Position numbers and translations under genes: made by a program
The notes under the pieces: model-generated
Databases searched by the model: none
What the model saw: only the letters and a program-made list of their open reading frames with translations
What the model was told of the DNA's origin: nothing
Source: CAXXOK01 sp964640955
GTDB taxonomy: Bacteria; Bacillota; Clostridia; Christensenellales; Aristaeellaceae
Assembly (NCBI GenBank): GCA_964640955.1
Contig: CAZXJI010000001.1
Span: 124,001 to 188,000 of the forward strand
Reading direction: 5' to 3'
DNA: 64,000 bases
Part shown: positions 51,654 through 60,517 of the stretch, piece after piece
How positions within the stretch are numbered: position 1 is the first letter of the stretch
Layout of the letters: the number at the start of each line of letters is the position of its first letter

Positions 51654-51959
51654 TTACTCTCCGTCGGTGCCGTAGAGCGCCTCCGGATTGGTGATGACGA
51701 TGCGAATCTCGTCGGGTTTCATATAATCGTACAGGCTTCTGGCCTGATTTTCGATGAACGCGTCGCTGTTGGCGGTCTCCAGCGTAGCTTTGAGGTCGTT
51801 TTGCGTCGTTTCCAGCGCGCTGCTGCTGGCGACTGCCTGCTGATAAAGCTGGTCGGCCTCTTCCAGCCTCGCGTCCAGCCTGGAGCCAAACCAAAAAAAG
51901 GCGACGGCCAGACAGGCCAGCACGATCATGACCGGCAAAAGACGGATTCTTCTGCGCAT
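51654..51959 (-). CDS. DivIC/FtsB-like septum protein
   Basis: A 101-residue bitopic protein. A basic start (MRRRIRLLP) and one membrane helix (about 9-27) are followed by a coiled coil (RLEEADQLYQQAVA to LKATLETAN) and the DivIC-type motif SDAFIENQARSLYDYMKPDEI. Such proteins link FtsL and FtsQ/DivIB at the septum. The ATG at 51959 is 9 bases after GGAG. Confidence 0.82.
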   Translation of the reverse strand: MRRRIRLLPVMIVLACLAVAFFWFGSRLDARLEEADQLYQQAVASSSALETTQNDLKATLETANSDAFIENQARSLYDYMKPDEIRIVITNPEALYGTDGE

Positions 51960-52047
51960 ATCGCGTCGCTCCTTTTTTGTCAATAACAGTTTATTCTACA
52001 CGCATCCCGCGTTTCCTGCCGCCCGGACAATTTTGCGCCGGCGCACC

Positions 52048-52887
52048 TTACGCTTCCCGGCGGCGCAGGCGGCGGCCGCGGAGCTTTTCGAGCGCCGAGA
52101 ACAGAACGAACGCCAGAATGTTGGCCACCACCACGCTCGCGCCGGTGGGCGTGTTGTACAGGTAGGAGCCTACGAGCCCTGCCAGAAAGCAGACGACCGA
52201 AACGATCGCCGCGCAGACGGCCACGCCGTGGAAGCTCTTGCACAGCCGCATGGCCGTGATGGCCGGAAAGAGGATGAGGCTGGAAATGAGCATGGCGCCC
52301 ATCATCCGCATGCCCAGCACGATGGTCACCGCCGTGAGGATGGCCAGAAGCATGTTGTAGAACCCGGCCGAAAGCCCCGTGGCGCGGGCGAACGTCTCGT
52401 CGAAGGTGACGGCGAACAGCTTGCGGTAGAACAGCCCGAACAGCAACAGCACCGCCGCGGCCAGCACGGCGCTCAGCCACACGTCGTCCGTGCTCATCGC
52501 CAGGATGCTGCCGAAAAGGTAGTTGTTGATGTCCGTGGTCATGCCGCGGCTGAGCGACAATACCATGACGCCCACGGCCAGCGCGCCGGTGGCGATCATC
52601 CCGATGGCCGCGTCGCCCTTGATTTTGCTGTTTTCGCTGACCCGGAGCAGAAGAAACGCCGAGCCTACCACCACCGGCACCGCCACCGACAGGGGCGCCA
52701 GCCCCAGCACCGAGGCAATCGCCAGCGCGCCGAAGCCGACGTGGCTCAAACCGTCGCCGATCATGGAATAGCGCTTGAGCACGAGGCTGATGCCCAGCAG
52801 CGCCGAGCACAGCGAAACCATCAGTCCCACGATCAGGGCCCGGAGCATGAACGCGTAGGAGAACATCTCCCCGAGGGTATCAAACAT
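52048..52887 (-). CDS. znuB: zinc ABC transporter permease
   Basis: A 279-residue membrane permease of the ABC-3 family (ZnuB/AdcB) with about eight helices and the conserved MIGDGLSHVGFGALAIA and GMRMMGAMLISSLILFPA segments. It forms the zinc (or manganese) channel with ZnuC. The ATG overlaps znuC by 8 bases. No substrate-binding protein gene (znuA) is in the window. Confidence 0.9.
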   Translation of the reverse strand: MFDTLGEMFSYAFMLRALIVGLMVSLCSALLGISLVLKRYSMIGDGLSHVGFGALAIASVLGLAPLSVAVPVVVGSAFLLLRVSENSKIKGDAAIGMIATGALAVGVMVLSLSRGMTTDINNYLFGSILAMSTDDVWLSAVLAAAVLLLFGLFYRKLFAVTFDETFARATGLSAGFYNMLLAILTAVTIVLGMRMMGAMLISSLILFPAITAMRLCKSFHGVAVCAAIVSVVCFLAGLVGSYLYNTPTGASVVVANILAFVLFSALEKLRGRRLRRREA

Positions 52888-53581
52888 CCTCCTCACCTCC
52901 CGAAAAGGCGTGGCACGCCTCGGAGCGGGCGTACTCCTCCGCCGTTCCGTAAAACAGCGGCTCGTGGCGCAGGTGCAGCACATGGGTCGCGTAGCGCGCC
53001 GCCATGGCGATATCGTGGGAAATCATGATGACGGTCACGCCGCGGTTCCGGTGCAGGTCGTCGATGATCTCGTACATTTCACGGGTCGCGAGAGGGTCCA
53101 ACCCCGCCACGGGCTCGTCCAGCAAAAGGAGCTTGCGCGTGGCGCACAGGGCGCGCGCGAGCAGCACCCGCTGCTGCTGGCCGCCCGAAAGCTCCATCAT
53201 GCTGCGCTTCTTAAGCTCGGCGATACGCATGACTTCCAGATTTTCCTCCGCCGTCTTGCGCTGTACGCCCGTCAAAAACAGCGACCGCGCGGCGAAGCCC
53301 GAGGTGACCACCTCCCACACCGAAGCGGGAAAGTCCCTTTGCAGCGGGTTTTTCTGGGGCAGATAGCCGATCTCGTTGCGGTTAAGGCCGTCGCCGTAGC
53401 GGATGCTGCCGCGGTAGGGCTCCATCAGCCCCAGCATACCCTTGACGAGGGTGGATTTGCCCGAGCCGTTCTCCCCCACGATGCACAGATAGTCCCCCGC
53501 GTTCACGTCCAGATTGATCCCCGAGGCGACCACCCTGCCCTCGTAGGCGAAAGCGACGTCCCGGCATGTCAGTAGCGACAT
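52880..53581 (-). CDS. znuC: zinc ABC transporter ATP-binding protein
   Basis: A 233-residue ABC ATPase. Walker A VGENGSGKSTLVKG, Q-loop LPQKNPLQRDFPASV, signature LSGGQQQRVLLARAL and Walker B LLLLDEPVAGLD are present. Close to ZnuC/AdcC. The ATG at 53581 has GAGGAG; the upstream overlapping frame is not used. It follows zur by 32 bases. Confidence 0.92.
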   Translation of the reverse strand: MSLLTCRDVAFAYEGRVVASGINLDVNAGDYLCIVGENGSGKSTLVKGMLGLMEPYRGSIRYGDGLNRNEIGYLPQKNPLQRDFPASVWEVVTSGFAARSLFLTGVQRKTAEENLEVMRIAELKKRSMMELSGGQQQRVLLARALCATRKLLLLDEPVAGLDPLATREMYEIIDDLHRNRGVTVIMISHDIAMAARYATHVLHLRHEPLFYGTAEEYARSEACHAFSGGEEDV

Positions 53582-53613
53582 TTCGTTCTCCTCGGCATTA
53601 CGCGTCGCACGCG

Positions 53614-54033
53614 TTATTTCTTCTCCTGCCGGGCGCGCTTGGCTTCGCATTGCTCGCAGCGCCCGTACAGCACGGTCTTTCCTTCGTCCAGCACGAAGCC
53701 GTGCCGGCCGCGCAGATGATCGGTAAAGGCCCCGACCTCGTCGCAATGGAGGTGGACCAGCGTCCCGCAATCCACGCAGCGGATGTGCATGTGGCTCTCC
53801 CCACAGGGGTTGAACTGGTACAGGGCCGCCTCCCCGGCGTTTTGGGGCGTGTACTTGCGCAATACCCCTTCCTCGCACAGGCGCGCCACGGCGCGGTAAA
53901 CGGTCGTCATGCCGACCTGCGCGCCCAGCGCCGCGTAGACCTCCTCGGCCGTTACGCACGTCTCGGGGTTCGCGCGGAAATAATCCGCGATCACTTCTTT
54001 TTGCCGGGTTTGATAGGTTCCGCGCGCCGCCAT
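53614..54033 (-). CDS. zur: Fur-family metalloregulator (Zur)
   Basis: A 139-residue Fur-fold repressor. It has a winged helix (TAEEVYAALGAQVGMTTVYRAVARLCEEGVL), metal ligands in ESHMHIRC, and two CxxC pairs (CVDC and CEQC) for structural zinc. Operon partners make zinc the likely signal, though iron or manganese cannot be excluded. A Fur-type box sits just after the promoter, suggesting autoregulation. Confidence 0.88.
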   Translation of the reverse strand: MAARGTYQTRQKEVIADYFRANPETCVTAEEVYAALGAQVGMTTVYRAVARLCEEGVLRKYTPQNAGEAALYQFNPCGESHMHIRCVDCGTLVHLHCDEVGAFTDHLRGRHGFVLDEGKTVLYGRCEQCEAKRARQEKK

Positions 54034-54054
54034 GGTGCTCCCTCCCGTCGAAAC

Positions 54055-54099
54055 TGATAACCGTTTTCATATAGTACGCCCACCGTCCCCGCTTGTCAA
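54055..54099 (-). promoter_or_regulatory. zur-znuCB promoter with Fur-family box
   Basis: On the minus strand a consensus TTGACA (54099-54094), 17 bases and TACTAT (54076-54071). Right after the -10 lies a 7-1-7 imperfect palindrome, TGATAAC-C-GTTTTCA on the plus strand (54055-54069), one mismatch between arms and close to the Fur-family TGATAAT-n-ATTATCA box. Binding there would block initiation. Confidence 0.75.
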
Positions 54100-54297
54100 C
54101 TCCTTTCCGCCGCCCGGCAACATGTCTGATCGGGTGGCTTTTGCGGCCGCGCTTATATCCAGCCGTTCCCAGTTCCAGAATATGCCTTTCGCAAACCCTT
54201 ATGAATCGCGGCGACCGGGCGCCGGCCCCCTCCTCGGAAGCATCGAAAACCCTTATATTTCCATCTTTTCAGCGTCTAAAAACGACAGTTTTCTCCA

Positions 54298-54326
54298 TTG
54301 ACAATCCTATTTTGTCCCCCTATAAT
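54298..54326 (+). promoter_or_regulatory. promoter of the RpiR-family gene
   Basis: A perfect consensus TTGACA (54298-54303), 17-base spacer and TATAAT (54321-54326). Confidence 0.85.
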
Positions 54327-54386
54327 GCATTGTGAATCGTCCAAAACGACCGAAAGCAGCAAGTTCATTACGTTGGGAGTCGCTCT

Positions 54387-55241
54387 ATGCCGCAAGACCT
54401 TTTCGTAACCATCAAGTCTCATTACAACACCTTTACGAGGGCCGAAAAACATATTGCCGACTACGTGCTCGCCAGCGCGAAAGACGTGCTTTACATGACC
54501 ATCACGGAGCTCGCCAACGCGTGCGATGTAGGCGACACGAGCGTTTTTCGCTTTTGCCGGCATCTGGGGAAGAACGGCTATCAGGACTTCAAGGTGGATC
54601 TTGCGCAGGCCATCAGCGAAACGCACGCCATTCCGCATTTGAAAAGCTGCATCGTCAACTGTTCCGATTCGGCCGACGTCATGATCCAGAAGGTTCTCAA
54701 CAACAACATCGCCGTATTGAAGGAAACCTATCAGCTGATCGACCCTGTCACGCTGAAAACGGCCACCGGGTGGCTGACGCGAGCCGATCACATCTGCTTT
54801 TACGGCGTGGGCGCCTCCTCGACCTCCGCCATGGAGGCCAACAACCGCTTCCTTCGGGTGTGCGCCAAGACGGAGTGCATCCAGGACGCGCGCATGCAGT
54901 TCATGCGCGCCGCCATGATGACGGAAAACGACGTCGCCATCCTGTTCTCCTACTCCGGCGCGACCAAGGAAACCGTCGCCATCGCCGAGGCCGCCAGGGA
55001 CGCCGGAGCGCACACCATCTGCATTTCCCGCTTCGCCCAGTCCCCGCTGGCGGAAATCTGCGAATTGCTCTTCCTGTGCGGCGGCAACGAGGGGCCCCTG
55101 CAAAGCGGCAACCTGAGCGTCAAATCCGCCCAGCTTTTGCTGATGGAGGTGCTCTACATCTCCTTCTGCCAGGAAAACCCCGAGGAATGCGAGCGCGTTT
55201 GCCGCATGACCACCTCGCTGATGCAGCGCGACAAGCTCTGA
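54387..55241 (+). CDS. MurR/RpiR family transcriptional regulator
   Basis: A 284-residue regulator. The N-terminal RpiR helix-turn-helix (FTRAEKHIADYVLASAKDV, TITELANACDVGDTSVFRFCRHLG) is followed by a SIS phosphosugar-binding domain (CFYGVGASSTSAMEANNRF, ILFSYSGATKETV). It would sense a sugar phosphate. No sugar gene is adjacent in the same direction, so the target is unknown. The ATG at 54387 has a weak ribosome binding site (TTGGGAG). Confidence 0.9.
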   Translation: MPQDLFVTIKSHYNTFTRAEKHIADYVLASAKDVLYMTITELANACDVGDTSVFRFCRHLGKNGYQDFKVDLAQAISETHAIPHLKSCIVNCSDSADVMIQKVLNNNIAVLKETYQLIDPVTLKTATGWLTRADHICFYGVGASSTSAMEANNRFLRVCAKTECIQDARMQFMRAAMMTENDVAILFSYSGATKETVAIAEAARDAGAHTICISRFAQSPLAEICELLFLCGGNEGPLQSGNLSVKSAQLLLMEVLYISFCQENPEECERVCRMTTSLMQRDKL

Positions 55242-55270
55242 GCCGCGCACGCATCTTGGGCCCATCGTTC

Positions 55271-55304
55271 CCGGGCGCGCAAAGCGGCGCGGCCCGTTTT
55301 TTTT
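55271..55304 (+). terminator. terminator of the RpiR-family gene
   Basis: A GC-rich hairpin (CGGGCGCGC with GCGCGGCCCG, one bulge) is followed by eight T. Confidence 0.85.
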
Positions 55305-55427
55305 GGCCTTCTTTACCGGGAGCGCGGCTTTTCCCGCATTTTCGCCAACTTTAACAGGTTCTTAACGGGAGGGCGCAAAGGCAGGCCGCGCCTGCGGCAC
55401 GCCCTTTCCCGGCCGACTTGCGCGTTC

Positions 55428-55456
55428 TTGTCAAAGGGCGCGGGGAATGATACAAT
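55428..55456 (+). promoter_or_regulatory. promoter of the PanE-like gene
   Basis: TTGTCA (55428-55433), 17 bases and TACAAT (55451-55456). Confidence 0.7.
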
Positions 55457-55492
55457 GCACTCGCAAACTTTCATGCAAGGGGGCTTACGCGT

Positions 55493-56518
55493 ATGAACCC
55501 ATCTTTGCGCATCGTCGTCGTCGGCGCGGGCGCCATCGGAGGCATCACCGCCGCGCTGCTCAAGAAGGGCGGCCGGGACGTGACCCTCGTGTGCAAGCAT
55601 CAGGATGTCGCCACTTTAGCCTCCGGCCGGGGCCTGCATGTGACGGGCGTGAAGGGTGATTTTACCGTGCCCGTCCGCGCGGTGGCGGCCGTGGAGGAGC
55701 TGAGCGGCGTTTTCGACGCGGCGCTGATCGCCACCAAGGCATACGATATGCCCGAAGCCGCCCGCCACCTGCTGCCCTTTCTCAAGCCGGACTCGATGGT
55801 GCTGAGCCTGCAAAACGGCATCTGCACCGACGCGCTTGCCTCGGCCGTGGGCCGGGCGCGCACGGTGGGGTGCGTCATCGGCTGGGGCGCCACCATGCGC
55901 GCGCCCGGCGAGCTGGAAATGACCAGCGAGGGCGAGTTTATCATCGGGCGCGTGGAGGGCGACCGGAGCCCGCTCGCCCCCGTGCGGGAAGCGCTTAGCT
56001 GCGTGGTGCCCACAGTGGTCAGCGACCATATTCTATCGGAATTGTACAGCAAGCTGATCGTCAACAGCTGCATTACGTCGCTGGGCGCCATATGCGGGCT
56101 GCGCCTGGGCGAGATGATGAAGCGCAGGCAGGCGCGCAAGATCTTCCTGGCGATCATCGCCGAGGCGATGGCCGTCGCGCACGCGATGAACCTTTCCGTG
56201 CCCCCCTTCGGCGGCAGGCTGGACTACGACAAGCTGATGAAGGGCGACCGCCCGTGGGACAACCTGCGCCGCCACCTGACCATCCGCGTCGTGGGCATCA
56301 AATACAAAAACCTGAAAAGCTCCAGCCTGCAGTCGCTGGAGCGCGGACGGCCCACCGAGATCGACTATTTCAACGGCTACATCGCCGGCAAGGGCGACGC
56401 CGTGGGCGTACCCTGCCCCGTCAACCGGCGGCTGACCGCCATGGTCAAGGAGATCGAGGGCCAAAAGCGCAGCATCAAGGAAGAGAACCTGTTCGATCCG
56501 GCGTTCCGGAACCTGTAG
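55493..56518 (+). CDS. ketopantoate reductase family (PanE/ApbA) protein
   Basis: A 341-residue Rossmann reductase. The N-terminal RIVVVGAGAIGGITAALL binds NADP; LIATKAYDM and SKLIVNSCITSLGAI are PanE-family segments with the likely catalytic Lys. PanE reduces 2-dehydropantoate to pantoate, but many paralogues reduce other keto acids, and no pantothenate gene is adjacent. An AAGGGGG site, own promoter and terminator make it a single-gene unit. Confidence 0.8.
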   Translation: MNPSLRIVVVGAGAIGGITAALLKKGGRDVTLVCKHQDVATLASGRGLHVTGVKGDFTVPVRAVAAVEELSGVFDAALIATKAYDMPEAARHLLPFLKPDSMVLSLQNGICTDALASAVGRARTVGCVIGWGATMRAPGELEMTSEGEFIIGRVEGDRSPLAPVREALSCVVPTVVSDHILSELYSKLIVNSCITSLGAICGLRLGEMMKRRQARKIFLAIIAEAMAVAHAMNLSVPPFGGRLDYDKLMKGDRPWDNLRRHLTIRVVGIKYKNLKSSSLQSLERGRPTEIDYFNGYIAGKGDAVGVPCPVNRRLTAMVKEIEGQKRSIKEENLFDPAFRNL

Positions 56519-56534
56519 GCGCTAACCGATAGTA

Positions 56535-56578
56535 AAACGCCCGCCTCTCCGAAAGCTCGGAAAGGCGGGCGTTTTTTG
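56535..56578. terminator. terminator of the PanE-like gene
   Basis: AACGCCCGCC (56536-56545) pairs with GGCGGGCGTT (56564-56573) and six T follow on the plus strand. The symmetrical A/T ends suggest it also ends the DUF1667 gene. Confidence 0.85.
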
Positions 56579-56619
56579 TCCGCAAAGTCCTTCTTGCGCG
56601 TCCGTCGCGTTTTTCTCCG

Positions 56620-56973
56620 CTACTCCACCGTTTTGGTCGCGATCACGTCCACGCCGCTGTGGCAGACGTCGGGGCACACCACGTCCCCCATGCGGACGGG
56701 GGGCGAAAGCCTGAGCGCCTCGATGGCGCGCATGCAGGCGAATATCTCCGCCTTGGGGATGGGCGTGCGGGTCTTGACGCTCACGGGCGTTTTGCGCCCG
56801 GCCACCGCCACGACGGCCGTCACCATGCGTTTGGGGGCCACGCTCTCCTGCGCGGCGTATTCCAGCCCGCGCTTGCAGCTGTTGCCGGTCACGGAAACCA
56901 CTTCGCCGTTTTCCACGTTCACCGTCATGCGGCAGCCGATGGGGCAGTTGATGCAGGTGATTACCTGTTCCAT
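56620..56973 (-). CDS. DUF1667 cysteine-rich protein
   Basis: A 117-residue protein with ITCINCPIGC near the start, a C-containing GNSCKRG and a late CPDVCHSG. These four-plus cysteines suggest a metal or iron-sulfur centre. DUF1667 genes commonly follow a glpA-like gene and a pyridine nucleotide-disulfide oxidoreductase in Clostridia, as here, so it may be an electron-transfer subunit. The ATG at 56973 overlaps the FAD gene. Confidence 0.85.
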   Translation of the reverse strand: MEQVITCINCPIGCRMTVNVENGEVVSVTGNSCKRGLEYAAQESVAPKRMVTAVVAVAGRKTPVSVKTRTPIPKAEIFACMRAIEALRLSPPVRMGDVVCPDVCHSGVDVIATKTVE

Positions 56974-58268
56974 GCGCACAGCCCTCCCTCCGCGTCGATG
57001 CGCACCGTGACCGGCTCGCCCGACAGGGCGGAAACGACCTCCGGCTTCAGCGTGATATCCGCCATTTCGCCCGGCGCGAGGATGCGCCGTTTGGCTTTGA
57101 AGATTTCCTTTTCGCCGTCCAGCACGCGGACGGTCGCGTTTTCAAACACACAGGAGGGCCGGAACATCACGCGCACGGCCTGCGGGGTTTCCCCCGCCTC
57201 CGGCAGGCGGATGCGCTGGGGCACCGCGCCGCGCACGCCCTCGCCGTCCGCGACCAAAGCGGTTCTGTGCGGCTTCTCCCGGCCCAGCGCGAAAGCCGCC
57301 GCGGCCTGCCCGGCCCGGAAGCTCTCCTCGCTGACGAAATCCACCAGGTCGTGCACGTGCAGCACGTTTCCGCAGGCGAAAATGCCGGGCCGGTCGGTTT
57401 GCAGGCTGTCGTCCACCACCGCGCCCTGCGTGACCGGGCTTAGGGCGACGTGCGCCAGCTTGCTCAGCTCGTTTTCCGGTATCAGGCCCACGGACAAAAG
57501 CAGCGTATCGCAGTCGAAGTGCGTTTCCGTGCCCGCAACGGGGCGGCGCTGCTCGTCCACCTGCGCCACGGTTACGCCGGTCAGGCGCTCGCGCCCCTGA
57601 ATATCCACCACGGTGTGGTTGAGCATCAGCGGTATGTCGTAGTCGTGCAGGCACTGCACGATGTTGCGGTTAAGCCCGCTGGAATAGGGCATGATCTCCA
57701 CGCAGGCCAGCACCTTGGCGCCCTGCAGCGTCATGCGCCGCGCCATGATCAGCCCGATGTCGCCGCTGCCCAAAATGACGACGCGTTTGCCGGGCATGTA
57801 GCCCTCGAGGTTGACGAACTTCTGCGCCGTGCCCGCCGAGAACACGCCCGCGCACCGCGTGCCGGGTATCGCCAGCGCGCCGCGGGGCCGCTCCCGGCAG
57901 CCCATGGCCAGCACCACCGCGCCGGCCGTAAACACCTGCACGCCCTTTTCGCGGCTGATGGCGGTCACCCGGCGCTCCGGCGTCACTTCCAGCACCGTGG
58001 TGCCCGTGCGGATCTCGATGCCCAGCTCCCGCGCGCGGTCGATGTCTCGCTGCGCGTATTCGGGGCCCGTCAGCTCCTCCTTGAAGCGATGCAGGCCGAA
58101 GCCGTTGTGGATGCACTGCTTGAGGATGCCGCCGGATTCTTCCTCGCGTTCCAGCACCAGCAGGTTTTGAACGCCCGCCTCCCGCGCCGCGATCGCCGCG
58201 GCGAGCCCCGCCGGGCCCGCGCCGATGACCAACACGTCCGTCCTGCGCGCGTTTACGCCCTCGTCCAT
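56961..58268 (-). CDS. FAD-dependent oxidoreductase (glycerol-3-P dehydrogenase-linked)
   Basis: A 435-residue two-dinucleotide-binding flavoprotein. FAD site DVLVIGAGPAGLAAAIAA, a GCRERPRG motif, a second Rossmann fold RVVILGSGDIGLIMARRM, and DRPGIFACGNVLHVHDLVD near the end. Its place between the glpA-like gene and DUF1667 suggests that it passes electrons from glycerol-3-phosphate oxidation to a carrier such as NAD or ferredoxin. The ATG at 58268 has an AAAGGGGG site 9 bases upstream. Confidence 0.88.
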   Translation of the reverse strand: MDEGVNARRTDVLVIGAGPAGLAAAIAAREAGVQNLLVLEREEESGGILKQCIHNGFGLHRFKEELTGPEYAQRDIDRARELGIEIRTGTTVLEVTPERRVTAISREKGVQVFTAGAVVLAMGCRERPRGALAIPGTRCAGVFSAGTAQKFVNLEGYMPGKRVVILGSGDIGLIMARRMTLQGAKVLACVEIMPYSSGLNRNIVQCLHDYDIPLMLNHTVVDIQGRERLTGVTVAQVDEQRRPVAGTETHFDCDTLLLSVGLIPENELSKLAHVALSPVTQGAVVDDSLQTDRPGIFACGNVLHVHDLVDFVSEESFRAGQAAAAFALGREKPHRTALVADGEGVRGAVPQRIRLPEAGETPQAVRVMFRPSCVFENATVRVLDGEKEIFKAKRRILAPGEMADITLKPEVVSALSGEPVTVRIDAEGGLCAWNR

Positions 58269-58269
58269 G

Positions 58270-59724
58270 TCAGGCATCCCCCTTTCCGGCAAAGTCGTTA
58301 AGCGTCCCCATAAGCACGTAGCCTTCGCCGCCGTCTTTGGTAATCGCGGTTGGGGGCACGCCCAGTTCCTCGGAGAGAATCTCCAGCACCCGCGGGCTGC
58401 AAAAGCCGCCCTGGCAGCGTCCCATGCCCGCGCGCGTGCGGCGCTTGACCGCGTCGATCGTACGCGCGCCCACGGGCCTGCGGATGGCGGCGCGCACCTC
58501 CGCCTCGGTCACCTGCTCGCAGCGGCAGACCACCTTACCCCAGGCGGGGTCGCGCTCGCAGGCGGCCTGCTTCTCCTCCGCCGTCATGGCGGAAAACGCC
58601 TTGGGCCGTTTGGGCGCGGGCTTCCAGTCCGGCTTGCGGGTCAGGCCGTACTCCGCGGCGATCAGCTCGCCGAGCGCCCTGGCGATGGCCGGGGCGGCGG
58701 AAAGCCCGGGGCTTTCGATGCCGACGGCCTCGTAGGCGCCCGGTACGCCCTCCGTGGCGCCGACGACAAAATCGTCCCCCACCTCATGGGCGCGGATGCC
58801 CGCGAAGGTCGTGATGACGCTGCGCAGGCTTTCCCCGGGCCAGGTAAGCTTCGCCTTTTCCCGGACGATCTTCAGCGCCTCGGCGGTCGTGCTCACGTCG
58901 GTGGGGTCGTTTTCGTCCGTGGCGGACGGGCCCAGGAGCATCGTGTCGTGCCCCGTGGGGGTCACCAGCACGCCCTTGCCCATGGCGGTAGGCGTCTGGA
59001 ACATCGTATGGGTGAACAGCGGCGTCGGCTGATGATCCAAAAGGTAATACTCGCCCTTGCGGGGTACGATGGTCAGCTTCTTTTCGCTCAGCTGGTTGTG
59101 CAGGCGCGCGGAATCCACGCCCGCGCAGTTGACGACGATCTTCGCGGTCATGTCCCCCGCGCTGGTTATGACGCGAAAGCCGTCTTTTTCCCTCACGATT
59201 TCCGAAACCTCGGTGTTTAGAAGAAACGCAACGCCGTTGACCGCCGCGTGGTCGGCCAGTGCGCAGGTCAGCTCGTAGGGGCTCGCCAGGGCGCTGGTCG
59301 GCGCGTACAGCGCGCACACGACCTCCGGGTTCACGTTGGGCTCCAATTCCATTACCCTGTCCCGCCCGATCACGGAAAGCTCCTCGACGCCGTTCACCAG
59401 CCCCTGCTCGTACAGCGCCTCGACCTTCTCCCGCTGTTCGTCGTCGAAAGCCAGCACCAGCGCGCCCGCGCGCGTGTAAGACGCGTCCACCTCCCGGCAG
59501 TAATCCTCGTACATCCGGCTTCCTTCCACGTTGAAGCGCGCCTTGGCCGAGCCCGGTTTGGCATCGAAGCCCGCGTGCACGATGCCGCTGTTGGCCTTGC
59601 TCGCGCCGGACGCCACGTCCGGTCCGCGTTCAATCAGCAGGACGGAATCCGAATACGCGCTCAGCTCCCGCGCCACGGCGCAGCCGATCACTCCGCCGCC
59701 GATGATGAGTATGTCCTTGTCCAA
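58270..59724 (-). CDS. glpA: anaerobic-type glycerol-3-phosphate dehydrogenase (GlpA-like) with BFD domain
   Basis: A 484-residue FAD enzyme. N-terminal DILIIGGGVIGCAVAREL binds FAD, SGIVHAGFDAKPGS and YYLLDHQ are DAO/GlpA-family, and the C-terminus has a BFD-like [2Fe-2S] domain (VVCRCEQVTEAEV, GRCQGGFCSP). It should oxidise glycerol-3-phosphate to DHAP. The start is TTG at 59724, 8 bases after GGAGGG. No glpB, glpC, glpF or glpK is adjacent. The role could extend to other substrates. Confidence 0.82.
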   Translation of the reverse strand: MDKDILIIGGGVIGCAVARELSAYSDSVLLIERGPDVASGASKANSGIVHAGFDAKPGSAKARFNVEGSRMYEDYCREVDASYTRAGALVLAFDDEQREKVEALYEQGLVNGVEELSVIGRDRVMELEPNVNPEVVCALYAPTSALASPYELTCALADHAAVNGVAFLLNTEVSEIVREKDGFRVITSAGDMTAKIVVNCAGVDSARLHNQLSEKKLTIVPRKGEYYLLDHQPTPLFTHTMFQTPTAMGKGVLVTPTGHDTMLLGPSATDENDPTDVSTTAEALKIVREKAKLTWPGESLRSVITTFAGIRAHEVGDDFVVGATEGVPGAYEAVGIESPGLSAAPAIARALGELIAAEYGLTRKPDWKPAPKRPKAFSAMTAEEKQAACERDPAWGKVVCRCEQVTEAEVRAAIRRPVGARTIDAVKRRTRAGMGRCQGGFCSPRVLEILSEELGVPPTAITKDGGEGYVLMGTLNDFAGKGDA

Positions 59725-59756
59725 AACCCGATCCCTCCAAAGTCTTCGCCCGCCGG

Positions 59757-60494
59757 TCAGGTTTCCTTCCTCCGGCAGAGCGTTTCCACGATATCGTACG
59801 CCATATAAAGCCCCGCCACCGCGGGCACGTACGGAAGCGACCCCGTCACGGGCCGCCGCCCTTCCCCCTGCGCCTCCGGGCCGGGACGCAGGTACGCCGG
59901 CTCGGTCGAGTACACGCAGCGCAGGCGGTCCACGCCGCGCTTGCGCAGTTCCCGCCGCATCACGCGGCAGAGGGGATCGTTCTCGGTTGCAAACAGGTCC
60001 CCGATGCGGATCTGCGTGGGGTCGAAGCGGTTGCCCATCCCCATGCAGGCGACCAGCGGCAGTCCGCGCCGAAAGCACGTCTCCGCGATGTCCAGCTTGG
60101 CCGCGACCGTGTCCACCGCGTCGGCCACGAAGGTCACGTCCGCGGGGATCTCCACGGGGTCGTCGGGCAGGTGGAACCTTTCCACCGCCGCGATCTCCAT
60201 GTCCGGCGCGATATCCGCAAGCCTCGCCAGGGTCACCTGCGCCTTGCTCCGCCCAAGCGTCGAGGTAAGGGCGCAGAGCTGGCGGTTCAGGTTGCTTTCC
60301 TGCACCGCATCCCTATCCACCAGCGTCAGCTTCCCCACGCCAGCGCGTGCCAGCGCCTCGGCGCAGTAGCTGCCCACGCCGCCCAGCCCGAACAGCATCA
60401 CGTGCGCCGCGCGCAGCCGCATGAGCTGCGGGGGCGAAAGCATTCGCGCGGTTCTGTCCATGCGCCCGAGGCGTTCGTCCGCCTTCCCGTCCAT
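59757..60494 (-). CDS. tcdA: tRNA threonylcarbamoyladenosine dehydratase (TcdA/YgdL)
   Basis: A 245-residue E1-like enzyme. It has HVMLFGLGGVGSYCAEALARAG, the ATP-binding LVDRDAVQESNLNRQL and MGNRFDPTQI. TcdA cyclises t6A to ct6A in tRNA. A C-terminal PVTGSLPYVPAVAG is family-typical. The ATG at 60494 follows AAAGGA. Its link to the glp genes is probably only positional. Confidence 0.9.
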   Translation of the reverse strand: MDGKADERLGRMDRTARMLSPPQLMRLRAAHVMLFGLGGVGSYCAEALARAGVGKLTLVDRDAVQESNLNRQLCALTSTLGRSKAQVTLARLADIAPDMEIAAVERFHLPDDPVEIPADVTFVADAVDTVAAKLDIAETCFRRGLPLVACMGMGNRFDPTQIRIGDLFATENDPLCRVMRRELRKRGVDRLRCVYSTEPAYLRPGPEAQGEGRRPVTGSLPYVPAVAGLYMAYDIVETLCRRKET

Positions 60495-60517
60495 TGCCCC
60501 GTTCCTTTCCCCAATCG

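Larger units (their letters stand above)
54034..54386. other. divergent intergenic region between zur and rpiR-like genes
   Basis: The ends hold the zur promoter and box and the rpiR-type promoter. I see no gene, hairpin or repeat between 54100 and 54297. Confidence 0.7.
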
